Assembly (NCBI GenBank): GCA_949316495.1
Contig: OX439009.1
Span: 14,740,201 to 14,804,200, forward strand
Length of the DNA: 64,000 nucleotides
Source: Amphiduros pacificus
Lineage: Eukaryota > Annelida > Polychaeta > Phyllodocida > Hesionidae
Direction of reading: 5' to 3'
A program made the translations under genes and the position numbers. The notes beneath the pieces were generated by a model. That model was not told the origin of the DNA. It saw nothing but the letters and a program-made list of their open reading frames with translations, and did no database searches. This document shows, one piece after another, positions 12,704 through 28,457 of the stretch. Every line of letters starts with the position of its first letter. Positions within the stretch are counted from its first letter, which is position 1.

Positions 12704-15700
12704 CCTTGTATGGCACATAAGCACATCTCAATAGTCACGAATGAGTAAATATTAATTCCAACAACGGCATAAAAGTGAGGAAAATATAAACGATAGCATG
12801 ATAGAAATATGAGATAACTTTAAATCTGTTATAAATGATGAGGTAGGACTAGGTGATCGGGAGAAGCGTCGAGAAGGCCCGTCAGGAAGCTTGGGAGTCT
12901 GCCACGAGGAGGGATGGTGGCTCACGTGTTCGCTATTTTATGTTGGACCTTTTGCCAGGAAGTTCTGACACTTACTTAACTACATCAACATAGATGTATG
13001 AGCTAAAGCGCGAAATCATCGTACGTTCTCAAGTGAAGTGTGCCCACGTGCCATTTGTATAATGCATTTTTCTTTCTTCAAAATTCAATAAACAAGACCA
13101 TTATTGGCTTCAAGGATGAACCCCGTGTTATTTATTAGACACTAGTATTCTAATTTACATTTAGGGATGATATACAAAGTTTATATAAAAACAAACGATT
13201 GGTTAAGATTTTCTTTTCTACAGTAGCTAGCTATGCATGCATGCATGTACATTCATATTTTAACAGAAATGTCTCATTTTGCGTGCATAAGTCATTTAAG
13301 GTAAGGCTGAAATCATTCATGAAATGAGGTTTTCAAGCATTTTTGCCTTGAATAATATGTATGTTTATATCCTCAACTTTGCGATATTAAGTTATTGCCG
13401 ATCATATTTGAAAGTGGTCTTCTACTAAAATCCAAATCATCCTTTCGTTACTTTGTCAAAAAAACTGTCCATAAATGTGTGTCCCATGGTACAGGCCTAA
13501 CACCCAGACAAACCATAATTGAGGTCACATGATTGTATACATGTGGCCACCTGGTGGTCAAAAGAGTAAAGGCAGTACTTTCAACAAAACACAATAACCA
13601 TAGTCAGTATATTTTGGTTGATTATAGCTTGGAGATTATACTCCAAGATTATAGTAAGACAGCTTGCTTGTATCATAGTTTCGCGGTCATATATCATTTA
13701 AGCTTACCCCAACTCTCTGTAAAATTGCCTGTGACCTCTCTGGTTTCACGAATGCTTTAATTAAGGTTTAAGGTAAAACATGTGAACATTCGTATTAGCA
13801 TTAAAGGGTAAATTCCAGGAAGAACCATGACTATTATGGGTTAGTATTTCAGGTGTTTCAAGTATTCCCTGTATGACATTTACCAAGAAATTCCTGGAAT
13901 TGAACAGCCTCGATACTTTGTGGCAGACAGCAAATGAGACCATAGGACAAAAAGAAAATATAATTGATGACATTCATCGAGTCATAAAGTCATACAACTG
14001 GCAGTATTGCTCTCTCAGGTGTGGTTAACTAAGGATTACAGAATAGATTCTTCTTTGATTTCAGTGAAAAAAATATAATGACCTATATGTGATCAAACTT
14101 GCCTCTTTATTTAGAATTTTGTGTTATCTCGTAGATCAACACTTTTCCCGGAATTTAGATATGAAAGTATTCCCATATCTGTGAAGGTAATCAGCAATTA
14201 TCTCTGGCAGCCACAAACAATATAGCCTTGTAATCCAATCCATCTGGGACACACACACCCAGGCCCTTAATCCATCACAGAGTGTCAACCCTCATTGGTT
14301 GGAAACAAATCTCCATCCTGAATTTGTAATGTGTTGCATTGTTTCTTGGAAAAGTGACATTTACACAGAATGACCTTTTTGGTTTTGAAGAGCTGGGCAC
14401 GACTGTGGGTTGCGGGGTCTTATTGTTAAAGGGGAATCAACCTACCCCTATACCCTTACACACTCAGGAGGGTATGGTGACCAGTCTAACATGTCTTTAC
14501 TCTAATTGACAATGATATACTGGTACCCGATAAACAAAGAAAATAATATGCACTGTCAGCTTCATCAAAATCCGGGTATTGTTGATTCGAATGTGACACC
14601 TCAATGACCTGCTTAGTCCAAGGCCATCACCCTCGTTTTGGATTTTAACTTGAGAAAACAATAGAACAATGCCTTTTCTTCACATCTCGGCAAGATTCCC
14701 GACAAAGGATAACGGACAAGTTTCAATAACATTTCCACGTATATGAGTAAATGTTACAGAAAAAAACACATTTAGAAAATATAGGATGACTGAAAGCCAT
14801 ATAAGGTATATTATTCGAAATATAATATCCTAAATGCAATGCTTAAATAAGGAAAACAGAAATCATAATTTTGATACTTTTAAAATTAAAAATTATATGA
14901 AACTCATAGATAAAAACCATTTCTTCGAATTGAAAGTCATGATTAATTACGTCTTTGGGGAAATCATTATGAGTGATATTTTTAGTATTGATTGGACAGT
15001 AAATGTTAATTATATACAGGCAATTTCCATGTTAGTGTCAGACATTGTAATCAATCTATGCAATGATTGTTTTAGAAATTGGAACCGTAAAAGTAGTCCG
15101 GCTGTTCCAGGAATAATCGTCTGATTTGCATACAATGCTGAATATAGCCAATCATTACGGAGTGAATTTTATATTGGGTTATTCCCAGAATGTCTCTGTT
15201 TACAAACACAACGGTTTAATCTTTACATATCTGATTGAGGAAGTTGATATTATATTTGAAGAAAAGTGTCTGAAAACATTCATAATATGATTTAAGATTT
15301 ATAAATTTTTAACAACCTGTTTTACTTCACGTCAATGGAACAATACTTTAGTTTTTCACATTAAGTAATGCTCTCGTTGGCCTCAGTGACAGAGTATTTT
15401 GTGGGCTATCCTAAAGTATATCTTTTCAGGTTTAAAAAGTTAAAACGAGGAATAAATACGCCTCAATCTCCAAATACAAACTAGGAAGAAACAAATCACA
15501 TAATCCCATCTAGAGTATTTATAAAGCGAAACCTTGGTTGTTGATATAGTACAATAATCAAGCGCAAATCTGACTGAATAAATATGCCCTTTTATTATCT
15601 GCCCTCCAGTCTACACTGGGACATATAAGCGTACCACATTCTGAACCAAGAAAGTAGAGTAAATATTCTTAGTGCCAGAAATAAAACAAGAGGATTGGTG

Positions 15701-16998
15701 AGCTATGGTAAAACGTTAGGAAAACCGAAAATAACACACTCTTGCATGGGTCCAAAGTCCAAAGGAAGTCTTTGATAAAATCTCTTCACAATGGAAAGCC
15801 AGTCAGCAAATCACAACACCGCTAAGTCATTCTGATATTATTATTATTTACTTCCTAGTTGAGAAAGTTCCAGTGATTGGTCATTATTTCTATGTCATCA
15901 ATCATCTTTTAATTATTACTTTCATTATTTCCTTATGGTCATAGCGACGCCTTTGTAAAACTTCCCCTTTTTATTTTGAAAATGTTAGTATGTTTATGAT
16001 TCTCAAAACAAATATACATTTTAACCACTGCATTTCATTGATATGCTTTTGACAACTTTAACGGGGAAACAAATTCTTTCTAAGAGAGGATTTTTTAACG
16101 AGGAAAACTTTGTGAGTGGATATTCCAATAAAAACCTATCTACTTCCTGCATTTTTTTTACAATTATAGTGCATTCATTTCACAATTAGAGATTTCCTGG
16201 TAACACGGAAAAGTGTTTTTAACACTCAAACAAATACAAATAAGGGAAGGGCTCATGAATTTTTATTCACTCACTACTGACATTTTCTTTTAAATCAAGT
16301 ATTTGCCCAGTACCCAATAGTCTAGAGACAAGTACGGTTAGACTGATCAGAGAGCAACCACTTGTCTGGGTATGATATTTATCAGTCAGAAATATTACAG
16401 CCCACCTGTAAAACATTTGAAAAGAATACATCATTCCTCAATTTTTCTGTTTTAACAAAACAATAATTTTACAGCTGTTGCAATACTTTATATTTAAGCC
16501 AGAAAAGGAGTATTCACACTTTCCTATAGCTCTATATTTGCAAACCAGACAGCTGTATTTACCTAGGAATAAACAGACTACTGACCACTTATCGCCTCAA
16601 CCCCCATCATTTTGTGAGATATATCTGCCTTTTATCTGTTATATAACTCAGAAATAATCAGTCTTGATAATAGCCAGTCACAATAATTGCACCATTTTCC
16701 CTATCATTACCTGTCTGACTTCAAAACAAATATATGTTTCCAGCACAGTGCCACCCATTTTATTACTTTTAAATCTACTGCTCATGGTTTAATACATATA
16801 ATATCAGCATTATAAAGTCTAGATATGGGGATCCTTATTGCTAATTATTTCAAATTTTCAAGATCCTATTTCATGGGTAATGGCTTATCGAGCTTGGGAC
16901 TTCATGGGCCCTCGATGCACATATCCTTGTGGATTCCCTGAAAATTGATGTTCTATTTTATAATTTCATATTTGCCATGTCCAAAACAGATATATCAT
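12704..16998. other. Unique AT-rich DNA, no supported gene
   Basis: No frame with both coding-like composition and splice borders was found. The stretch contains small AT-rich runs only. Confidence 0.5.
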
Positions 16999-18570
<1,572 letters not shown>

Positions 18571-18600
18571 ATCGTGTATGTTTTAACAAACATACACGAT
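18571..18600. other. Perfect 13-bp hairpin
   Basis: ATCGTGTATGTTT (18571-18583) and its exact reverse complement (18588-18600) are separated by the 4-base loop TAAC. It sits about 25 bp before the 31-bp array. Confidence 0.85.
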
Positions 18601-18626
18601 TGTGGCAGTTTGATTGAATAGATCAA

Positions 18627-20021
18627 GACTATCCTTGATTGTGCATTGGGCAGAATGGTCTATCCTTAATTGAGCATTGGGCAAAAATGTCTATCCTTAA
18701 TTGAGCATTGTGCAGAATGGTCTATCCTTAATTGAGCACTGGGTGGAATGGTCTATTCTTAATTGAGCACTGGGCGGAATGGTCTATCCTTAATTGAGCA
18801 TTGGGCAAAAATGTCTATCCTTAATTGAGCATTGGGCAGAATGGTCTATCCTTAATTGAGCATTGGGTGGAATGGTCCATCCTTAATTGAGCACTGGGTG
18901 GAATGGTCTATTCTTAATTGAGCACTGGGCGGAATGGTCTATCCTTAATTGAGCATTGGGCAAAAATGTCTATCCTTAATTGAGCATTGGGCAGAATGGT
19001 CTATCCTTAATTGAGCACTGGGCGGAATGGCCCATCCTTAATTGAGCATTGGGCAAAAATGTCTATCCTTAATTGAGCATTGTGCAGAATGGTCTATCCT
19101 TAATTGAGCACTGGGTGGAATGGCCCATCCTTAATTGAGCATTGGGCAAAAATGTCTATCCTTAATTGAGCATTGGGCAGAATGGTCTATCCTTAATTGA
19201 GCATTGGGCAAAAATGTCTATCCTTAATTGAGCATTTGGTGGAACGGTCTATCCTTAATTGAGCACTGGGTGGAATGGTCTATCCTTAATTGAGCATTGG
19301 GCGGAATGGTCTATCCTTAATTGAGCATTGGGCAGAATGGTCTATCCTTAATTGAGCATTGGGCAGAATGGTCTATCCTTAATTGAGCACTGGGCGGAAT
19401 GGTCTATCCTTAATTGAGCACTGGGCGGAATGGTCTATCCTTAATTGAGCACTGGGTGGAATGGTCCATCCTTAATTGACCATTTGGCAGAATGGTTTAT
19501 CCTTAATTGAGCATTGGATGGAACGGTATATCCTTAATTGAGCACTGGGTGGAATGGTCCATCCTTAATTGACCATTTGGCAGAATGGTCTATTCTCAAT
19601 TGAACATTGGGTGGAATGGTCTATCCTTAATTGAACATTGGGTGGAACGGTCTATCATTAATTGAGCACTGGGCGGAATGGTCTATCCTTAATTGAGCAC
19701 TGGGTGGAATGGTCTATCCTAACCTGAGCACTGGGCAGAATGGTCTATCCTTAATTGAGCACTGGGCAAAATGGTCTATCCTTAATTGAGCATTGGGTGG
19801 AATGGTCTATCCTTAATTGAGCATTGGGCAGAATGGTCTATCTTAATTGAGCACTGGGCGGAATGGTCTATCCTTAATTGAGCATTGGGCAGAATGGTCT
19901 ATCTTAATTGAGCACTGGGCGGAGCAGCCTATCCTAACCTGATCACTGGGCGGAATGGTCTATCCTGAATTGAGCATTGGGCAAAATGTTCTATCCTTAA
20001 TTGAACAGTGGGTAGAATGGT
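18627..20021. repeat. 31-bp minisatellite, about 45 copies
   Basis: Each unit contains TATCCTTAATTGAGCA followed by a variable TTGGGCAGAATGGTC, TTGGGCAAAAATGTC or CTGGGTGGAATGGTC. The variants recur in blocks (for example the AAAAATGTC form follows the GGCGGAATGG form several times), showing multi-unit duplications. Every unit carries a CTTAATTGAG homeodomain-type core. Confidence 0.96.
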
Positions 20022-20085
20022 GATCTGTCTACCACGTGGACATGGCAATTTGGTGAGCTGTCTACCACGTGGACATGGCAATTTG
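20022..20085. repeat. Two-copy repeat with CACGTG
   Basis: CTGTCTACCACGTGGACATG plus GCAATTTG occurs twice in tandem, immediately after the 31-bp array. Each copy holds a palindromic CCACGTGG E-box. Confidence 0.85.
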
Positions 20086-20599
20086 TCATTGTATGTTATT
20101 GTATATTGTGTCAGAATTACACGATACACATTTGTACCGGTCCTGTGCACTGCTATTCAATGCACTTTTTGGCATAGAAGGTTAATAAGTCATCCATAAA
20201 ATTGGAATAGTCAATACTTTTTACTCAGTACTTTTTGATGAGCGCTCATTTCAAATTTGATTTCAATTTGATCATTTGATCATTTCAATTTTGATCATTG
20301 ATCAATTTTATTCCAGACCAGAGAGTGTGAAGGTAGAGACACTTGTTTACGCTGGAACGTGAATGATGGAAAACCGGAAACTCTGAAATCAATCTCAAGC
20401 CAGGTGGCAACTCTCCGCAGATACCGACCAAAATTAGAACATTTTGTGGCAATGTTGTAAGCCACCAAGCAGATGGGTAATGGATAATTATGAACCACAC
20501 ATGAGGTCTTAATCCATCATTTAATTGTTTTAAAAAGTGTGTAAAGTGTATCTTTGTCATTTCCAAATCAAGAGTATTATATCTTCTTTGTTATAATAA

Positions 20600-21486
<887 letters not shown>

Positions 21487-21899
21487 GCGATTTAGTGTCC
21501 AGCTCTCATGTGAGCGCCCAGAATGAGGCGATTTAGCAACCAGCTCTGTTGCGAGCATCTAGAATGAGGCGATTTAGCGACCAGCTCTGTTGCGAGCATC
21601 CAGAATGAGGCGATTTAGCAACCAGCTCTGTTGCGAGCATCCAGAATGAGGTGATTTAGCAACCAGCTCTGTTGCGAGCATCCAGAATGAGGCGATTTAG
21701 CGACCAGCTCTGTTGTGAGCATCCAGAATGAGGCGATTTAGCAACCAGCTCTGTTGCGAGCATCCAGAATGAGGCGATTTAGCGACCAGCTCTGTTGTGA
21801 GCATCCAGAATGACGCAATTTAGCAACCAGCTCTGTTGTGAGCATCCAGAATGAGGCGATTTAGCAACCAGCTCTGTTGTGAGCATCCAGAATGACGTG
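21487..21899. repeat. 41-bp minisatellite
   Basis: About 10 copies of a unit with GCGATTTAGCAACCAGCTCT followed by GTTGCGAGCATCCAGAATGA. Two alternating forms (AGCAACC or AGCGACC; TTGCGAG or TTGTGAG) indicate pairwise duplications. Confidence 0.95.
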
Positions 21900-23477
21900 A
21901 ATTATGCAGATAGGCCCAGATGTGCTGCTCAGAACAGTTCAGAGCTCTCCCACCCCTGATTATATGACACAACCGTGAGGGCCAAGGTTCACAGGCCTGG
22001 ATGCACAATCCTTATATTTTTTTGTACAATACTTCACATGTTTTTGAACAGATATGTTTTTTTCTAATTATTGATATGGCACTTCTTAGACTCATGAGCG
22101 AAATAAGCATCTAATGTGTGATGATCTTTATTTTTTTCTAGAGGGTTTTATCATTTAATGTAACCTTTGATATTGTATATTGTCTTTAAGAATGACATTT
22201 TGGCATTCTTACAAAGATTTCTACTTAATCAGTAAAAGTGAGATTAATATGAACAAAAAACTGAAGTTTAGTTTTCTTTGAAGCACGACATCAATTGTCA
22301 TGTGACATTAAAAGAATGAAAACCACATGTGACTTTTGAATGGTGACCGTATGATTTGCTTTGTTGTGTTCTATATCTCATGCTTGTTCCAGTTCCAAGT
22401 CCAAAGATGAGTGCTATCACGCACTTGACAGAACAATAACAAAGGCATGTGTTATCCGCCATATTTGAACTTTACATAAAAAGAAACATATCAATTGATC
22501 TGTGTCATTTGAGTACGAAAACACAGCATCAAATTTATGTTTGTGTACAACCGAAGTTCTGAAACAATCTTCGTAGATAATTTAATATTCTGACTTAGAT
22601 AAGAATGAGAAACCCAATACAAAATACGTGGACCACGACACACGAATAATAGTACTATTATTGCAACTCATGTATTTGATGGAAAAATGTAAGGTCAGAT
22701 CACTTGAGAATATCAATATTGTTTCTATGATAAGATTTGTACTGGGTGTTGCAGAGGTTATTGTATATATACATATATAAATTGAACCTTCTATTGTTAT
22801 CTTCATTTATAAATAAAATTGGGCTGTATTAGGCTGGGTAGAAGCCTGTCACTGGGACTCCATGCCACACTCTCGAGGATTAGCTGATCTTTGTTGACAA
22901 CCATTTCATAATAACAACATGAAACCTGAAGTTAGAAGCAAATCATCATCGGATATCGAAATTTCTTAATAATATGACATACATCATTGCGCGAATCCTG
23001 ACAACCATTAGGAGAGATAGCCATCTTACCATTGAACCATATCTCGCCCCTGGTTATGTGGTAATATCAAATATTGAGTATATATATAGAAAAGAGGCTA
23101 TCAATACTCCACTGCCAATATCTCGGGGATTACATTTTGACATTTCTTATCAATGTTTTCATTTTTATCTCACCCTATATCTGATATCTCAAGTTCACAG
23201 TTTGATCATTAGTATGTGCACATAATATCGCCGATCAGGTGGCAAGAATGTCACAGCGGGAGAGATCTGAAGAACATCATTATCATGAGATAATTCACTT
23301 AGAAATTGACTTCAAACTAGAAAGATATGAATCCTTCTTAATAACTGATATCTCTAGGTCAAGTGAAAGGCTTATATCAGCTGAGGCATGCAGGCAACAT
23401 CTTACAATCTTCCCGGAACAATCATGAGTTAGCCCGGGAGAAAAGAAAAAGAAGAGAAAATAGTTTATGGTCTTTGT
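21900..23477. other. Unique DNA, no supported gene
   Basis: Contains one copy of a dispersed repeat at 22841-22870. An open frame at 23239-23427 is rich in charged residues (SQRERSEEHHYHE) and ends just before the 53-bp array, but has no splice evidence and no recognised family. Confidence 0.4.
22841..22870 (+). repeat. Dispersed repeat, copy C
   Basis: GAAGCCTGTCACTGGGACTC followed by CATGCC matches the reverse strand of a segment at 46577-46632 (GAAGCCTGCCACTGGGACTC) and more distantly 40781-40836. Family unknown. Confidence 0.5.
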
Positions 23478-23755
23478 AATGTTCACAATGTCCCTGAACC
23501 AATAGAAGCTCGTTTGATAGACAAACAGGCAATGTTCACAATGTTACTGAACCAATAGAAACTGGTTTGAGAAAAATACAGGCAATTTTCACAATGTCCC
23601 TGAACCAATAGAAGCGTGTTTGAGAAAAATACAGGCAATTTTCACAATGTCCCTGAACCAATAGAAGCGTGTTTGATAGAAATACAGGCAATGTTCACAA
23701 TGTCCCTGAACCAATAGAAGTAAATATCACAAAGTCTCTTAACTTATGGAAGTTG
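23478..23755. repeat. 53-bp minisatellite
   Basis: Four full and one partial copies of a unit containing TTCACAATGTCCCTGAACCA and ATAGAAGCGTGTTTGA. The last copy decays from about 23720. Confidence 0.9.
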
Positions 23756-26427
23756 GCGTGAGAGATAAGCGTCCATGTGCAGACAAAGTTATTGCTTTTG
23801 GTAGTTTCAGAGAATCTGGTCATTTTGTCAGTGTTTTATGGTTTCCGAGAATTCGATACTACTGTAAGATGAAGAGGTTTCCAATAAAGTTGTGCTAAGC
23901 TCGACATCAAACTAATCCATTCCTTTAAACAACTGGAAAATAAACGAGAGAAGCAGATTGTATTTTGAGATTTGTTATGATATCTTTATTACTAGAAACA
24001 GAAGGTTTATTGATATTGCCTTGTTCTATTCTTTTTTAGCATGTCATCAAATACTATGGATGCTTAGGGCCTTTGTGACCAATAGCTTTAAATCGGTAAT
24101 TCTAAGAAAATGTGTAATAACAATTTTATATTGTGAATAGCACTAGACTCTCATGAAAAAAAATAATAAACGGTTACCGAACAAAGGATCATTTTGATGA
24201 ACACGTTCTTCGATAATTAATATATTGTATCTTGTGAAAACTGCGATGAATATACAGATTAATATTGAACTGTTCACTGCAGCGATCTGAAGTCATTATG
24301 TAAGGCAAATATACATGTATACAGACACTAAATGGGGCGGCTATGGTGAGCAGACACTCAGGATAATATTCGATCAGGCAGGCGATCAAAGTCTCGTGAA
24401 GCAGCCACGTGACCCAAACGTCTCGGCGTTATGACGCCACCTATGGGTACACAATACGTTCAAAAAGAGCTCGTCTGCTGTGTATTTATTAAATTATAAA
24501 AATGCCTTTGGCTTTCTTATCAAAGCAAAATTGTCTGATCATTATTATTAATTTATAATCATTAACTATACACCCTTGTGAAATAAGAAAACCGGGTTTT
24601 GACATTCAAATAAAATTTGTTGTTACATGTGCTCGATCAAAATCGAGTTATTCATCTTGTACCAGAATGACCTAGAAGACGCAGACAGGTGGACATGCAG
24701 CAGACGACATTTTCCTCATTAGAAAAAACTTGGATTGCATAACAAAAACATGCATGTCGGCGTCCCATGCGATATTCTGACAAACAACGCCAAACGTGAA
24801 AGCAACATTTGATGAGAAAATGGATGTGTTACATCATGGAATGCGCTTCCCGGCATGCAAATAATACATCTAGCCACGAATGATAAGGTTTTTTCTCTAT
24901 GTCTGAAGCTGTGAATATTGTAATTATTTAGAGACGTTTCAATGATCAAGGCCCCATGAGCACTCAAAGCTTGTGATTCCCATTCAGCTGAGGCTTGATT
25001 AATGATTATCGTGAGTGCCTGTCATTTTTCCTGACTTTATTTATGTAATCAGATGATCTGCATGGTATTTGAGTGGAATGTACTATGTACAGTCCCTTCC
25101 GCGATATTTAGGAGGCACATAAAATTCAAATATAGTTAACGATTGTTTTATTGACAGGAGCACTCTGATATAATTATAAACAAACTTTTTATAGCTTAAT
25201 ATTATAATCATAAAATCACCCCTATTATGTGTCTGTGATCAATGGTTCGCCTTTTTACTCAGCTACCAAGAATTCTTTAATAAAAAAACAGTGGCGCCAG
25301 TAACGTAATTAACATACTCGTCAAACTTTGTATACGCCACACTACAAAGGCACCTCCCCTCCTTCCTCCTTCCACATTTCCCTGTCTCCCAGCCTGCGTA
25401 TGTACTAAGCTACCTTGCCGGAACTACTTTCGAATATCAGTGTCCATTCTGAATCTTGATTGGACAATGTTTGATAGGCGCATGCGCGACCTCATCAGAC
25501 CACCACGTTTCTAAGCCCGGACTTCACATGCAACTTTTTCATCCCCTCGTTGTGATTGTCTGTTACCCAGACCGATAAGCGCCAGACTGTCCCCATATCC
25601 CCCCACTATGAGTAATGGACCTTTTCCATATAAGGCATGACCTATGACCTTACTGCGCACGACTCTTGCATGTCAAGACCTAACTTGCCAAATACACTGC
25701 TTTACTTTTGTCCCACTGCAAGACATAAGTATCTGGTGATGACGTCTTTATTTCTTTATTGTGGTGATTAAATATTTTATTCCATGTTCATCACTCATAA
25801 GTTGGTATTTGGCAATGTTTTACTGAAATGTCCTCAGTTGCCCTGGCTTGGGTATCATGGGCTTTTTGGCATTCTTCATTTGCCTTCCAGTATAATGGCG
25901 TCCCCATGAGGATGCCGTCGGCTGTCTAAAATGCTATTAACATGTTATTTCACATGCTATCATGTACTAAGGAATCCATGTCCAGCCAAATGTCGATTCA
26001 ATGGATATTTCTGTCTCCCCTGAAGTTCTGACTTGTTGCGGAAGGACCAAGTCTGAAATCTCAAGGACCTCCAAGTGCCATAAAAGGTCAAATTCATCAT
26101 TGAGTTCAATAATTGCTTTTCTCAAAATAGACTCCATAGTTAATGAAGTCTTGCGAACTTGTCATTGTTTCAATAGGTCCTTAAATTGCAATGCATCATA
26201 ACAATAGGTCCATGACCATGGTTGAGAAAACAACAAAAAGGTCAATGCCAAGAAATGAAATGCGTTTACTCAAAATGAATGAAACACTTGAGGTCAGTTA
26301 TTTGGTTCCATTCTATTACAATAAAACAAAAAACAACATTTGGCACTGTTCATTTCAGACGGTAATCTCCAACAAGTAAAACCTAAGCTGGAATTTAACT
26401 GGGGAAAGACAATGGAGTTAATGAAGG
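23756..26427. other. Unique DNA with one GC-rich, promoter-like patch
   Basis: The stretch from about 25360 to 25600 is richer in GC and CpG than the background and holds a palindromic NRF1-type site. No gene could be attached to it on either strand. Confidence 0.4.
25478..25487. promoter_or_regulatory. NRF1-type palindrome
   Basis: GCGCATGCGC is the exact core of the NRF1 site found in CpG promoters of housekeeping genes. An inverted CCAAT box (ATTGG) lies about 16 bp to the left. In such AT-rich DNA a perfect ten-base CpG palindrome is unexpected. Promoter activity is an inference. Confidence 0.35.
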
Positions 26428-27940
26428 CATGGTGGTGACTGCTTGGGGAGCGTGGTGGTGACTGCTTGGGGAGCGTGGTGGTGACTGCTTGAAGAGCATG
26501 GTGCTGACTGAGGAGCACAGTGCTGACTGAGGAGCATGGTGCTGACTGAGGAGCATGGTGCTGACTGAGGAGCATGGTGCTGACTGAGGAGCGTGGTGCT
26601 GACTGAGGAGCATGGTGCTGACTGAGGAGCATGGTGCTGACTGAGGAGCATGGTGCTGACAGAGGAACGAAGTGCTGACTGAGGAGTGTGGTGCTGACTG
26701 AGGAGAATGGTGCTGACTGAGGAGCATGGTGCTGCTTGAAGAGCATGGTGCTGACTGAGGAGCATAGTGCTGACAGAGGAACGAAGTGCTGACTGAGGAG
26801 TGTGGTGCTGACTGAGGAGCATGGTGCTGACTGAGGAGCATGGTGCTGACTGAGGAGCGTGGTGCTGACTGAGGAGCGTGGTGCTGACTGAGGAGAATGG
26901 TGCTGACTGAGGAGCATAGTGCTGACTGAGGAGAATGGTGCTGACTGAGGAGAATGGTGCTGACTGAGGAGAATGGTGCTGACTGAGGAACGTGGTGCTG
27001 ACTACCTGAGGAGCGTGGTGCTGACTGAGGGAGGAGCATGGTGCTGACTGAGGAGAATGGTGCTGACTGAGGAGTGTGGTGCTGACTGAGGAACGTGGTG
27101 CTGACTACCTGAGGAGCGTGGTGCTGACTGAGGAGAATGGTGCTGACTGAGGAGAATGGTGCTGACTGAGGAGAATGGTGCTGACTGAGGAACGTGGTGC
27201 TGACTACCTGAGGAGCGTGGTGCTGACTGAGGAGAATGGTGCTGACTGAGGAACGTGGTGCTGACTACCTGAGGAGTGTGGTGCTGACTGAGGGGCGTGG
27301 TGCTGACTGAGGAGAATGGTGCTGACTGAGGAACGTGGTGCTGACTACCTGAGGAGCGTGGTGCTGACTGAGGGAGGAGAATGGTGCTGACTGAGGAGAA
27401 TGGTGCTGACTGAGGAGTGTGGTGCTGACTGAGGAGCATGGTGCTGACTGAGGAGCATGGTGCTGACTGAGGAGCGTGGTGCTGACTGAGGAGCGTGGTG
27501 CTGACTGAGGAGAATGGTGCTGACTGAGGAGCATAGTGCTGACTGAGGAGAATGGTGCTGACTGAGGAGAATGGTGCTGACTGAGGAGAATGGTGCTGAC
27601 TGAGGAACGTGGTGCTGACTACCTGAGGAGCGTGGTGCTGACTGAGGAGAATGGCGCTGACTGAGGAGCGTGGTGCTGACTGAGGAGCGTGGTGCTGACT
27701 GAGGAGAATGGTGCTGACTGAGGAACGTGGTGCTGACTACCTGAGGAGTGTGGTGCTGACTGAGGGGCGTGGTGCTGACTGAGGAGAATGGTGCTGACTG
27801 AGGAACGTGGTGCTGACTACCTGAGGAGCGTGGTGCTGACTGAGGAGAATGGCGCTGACTGAGGAGCGTGGCGCTGACTGAGGGAGGAGCATGGTGCTTG
27901 CTGACTTAGGAGCATGGTGCTGACTGAGGGAGGGAGGGCT
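26428..27940. repeat. 19-bp minisatellite, about 78 copies
   Basis: Unit GTGCTGACTGAGGAGCATG with common variants GAATG, GCGTG and AACGTG. Two insertion forms recur as landmarks: GACTACCTGAGGAGCG and GACTGAGGGAGGAGC, so blocks of several hundred bp have been duplicated (for example the run near 26860-27000 resembles that near 27460-27620). Three units equal 57 bases, which produces the SQHHAPQSAP-type open frames of up to 214 codons on the minus strand; these are artefacts. Confidence 0.96.
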
Positions 27941-28111
27941 TTCCACTATTTCTTCTGTGGTATACTGAGGTCTTAAATCAGGTTACAGAGTAGTGTGGAC
28001 AGTATATAGATTACGTTCTGAATGATTGTTAATAAAACTTTGGTTGTGACTGAGACCTCTTCCCTCTTCAATGTATGGTTATATCATGGTTTGTTATATC
28101 ATCATCTGAGT

Positions 28112-28124
28112 CCTATCTTATTGA
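28112..28124 (+). repeat. Left target-site duplication of SINE
   Basis: CCTATCTTATTGA, repeated exactly at 28458-28470. Confidence 0.92.
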
Positions 28125-28457
28125 GGCCACGGGCCGTGGAGCAGTTGGTTAGAGCGCCAGCTTACTAGCACCAGTTCCTCTGTGGTGATCCAAAGGTCGT
28201 GGGTTCGATCCCCGGCCGTGCCGAGATTGAACTCATGATACAATTTCCTATATGAGCTGAGGCCCGTGCCTGAAGGGTGCCTGAAGGGTTAACCCGTTGT
28301 CCTTGTAAATCTGTGACCGGGAGGGTTGTCATGCCAAGGACCTGCAACATGACAATTCAGTGAGGCAGCACTATATCTGCTACAAGTAGGTCTCATCACG
28401 AAATGACTGAAATAATGTTGAAAGTGATGTAAAACCCCAAACAAACAAACAAACAAA
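28125..28457 (+). mobile_element. tRNA-derived SINE, full length
   Basis: A 333-bp element bounded by a perfect 13-bp target-site duplication. The 5' part is tRNA-like: an A box (TGGAGCAGTTGG, 28137-28148) with one mismatch to consensus and a perfect B box (GGTTCGATCCC, 28202-28212). A body of about 200 bp follows and ends in AATGTTGAAAGTGATGTAAA then a CAAA-type tail of five repeats. RNA polymerase III transcription and mobilisation by a partner LINE are known for this class; the tail type is common in mollusc SINEs. The intact duplication and tail argue for a fairly recent insertion. The minus-strand frame across it (ending ARPGIEPTTFG) is the usual antisense reading of the tRNA part. Confidence 0.93.

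Noticed and set aside
26294-27946. Open frames with SQHHAPQSAP repeats, up to 214 codons
   Set aside because: Three 19-bp units make 57 bases, so the frame closes on itself; array artefact.
28125-28220. Stand-alone tRNA gene
   Set aside because: A and B boxes are present, but the cloverleaf is imperfect and the segment is the head of a SINE with target duplications.
28165-28350. 61-codon minus-strand frame ending near ARPGIEPTTFG
   Set aside because: Antisense reading of the SINE's tRNA-derived part.
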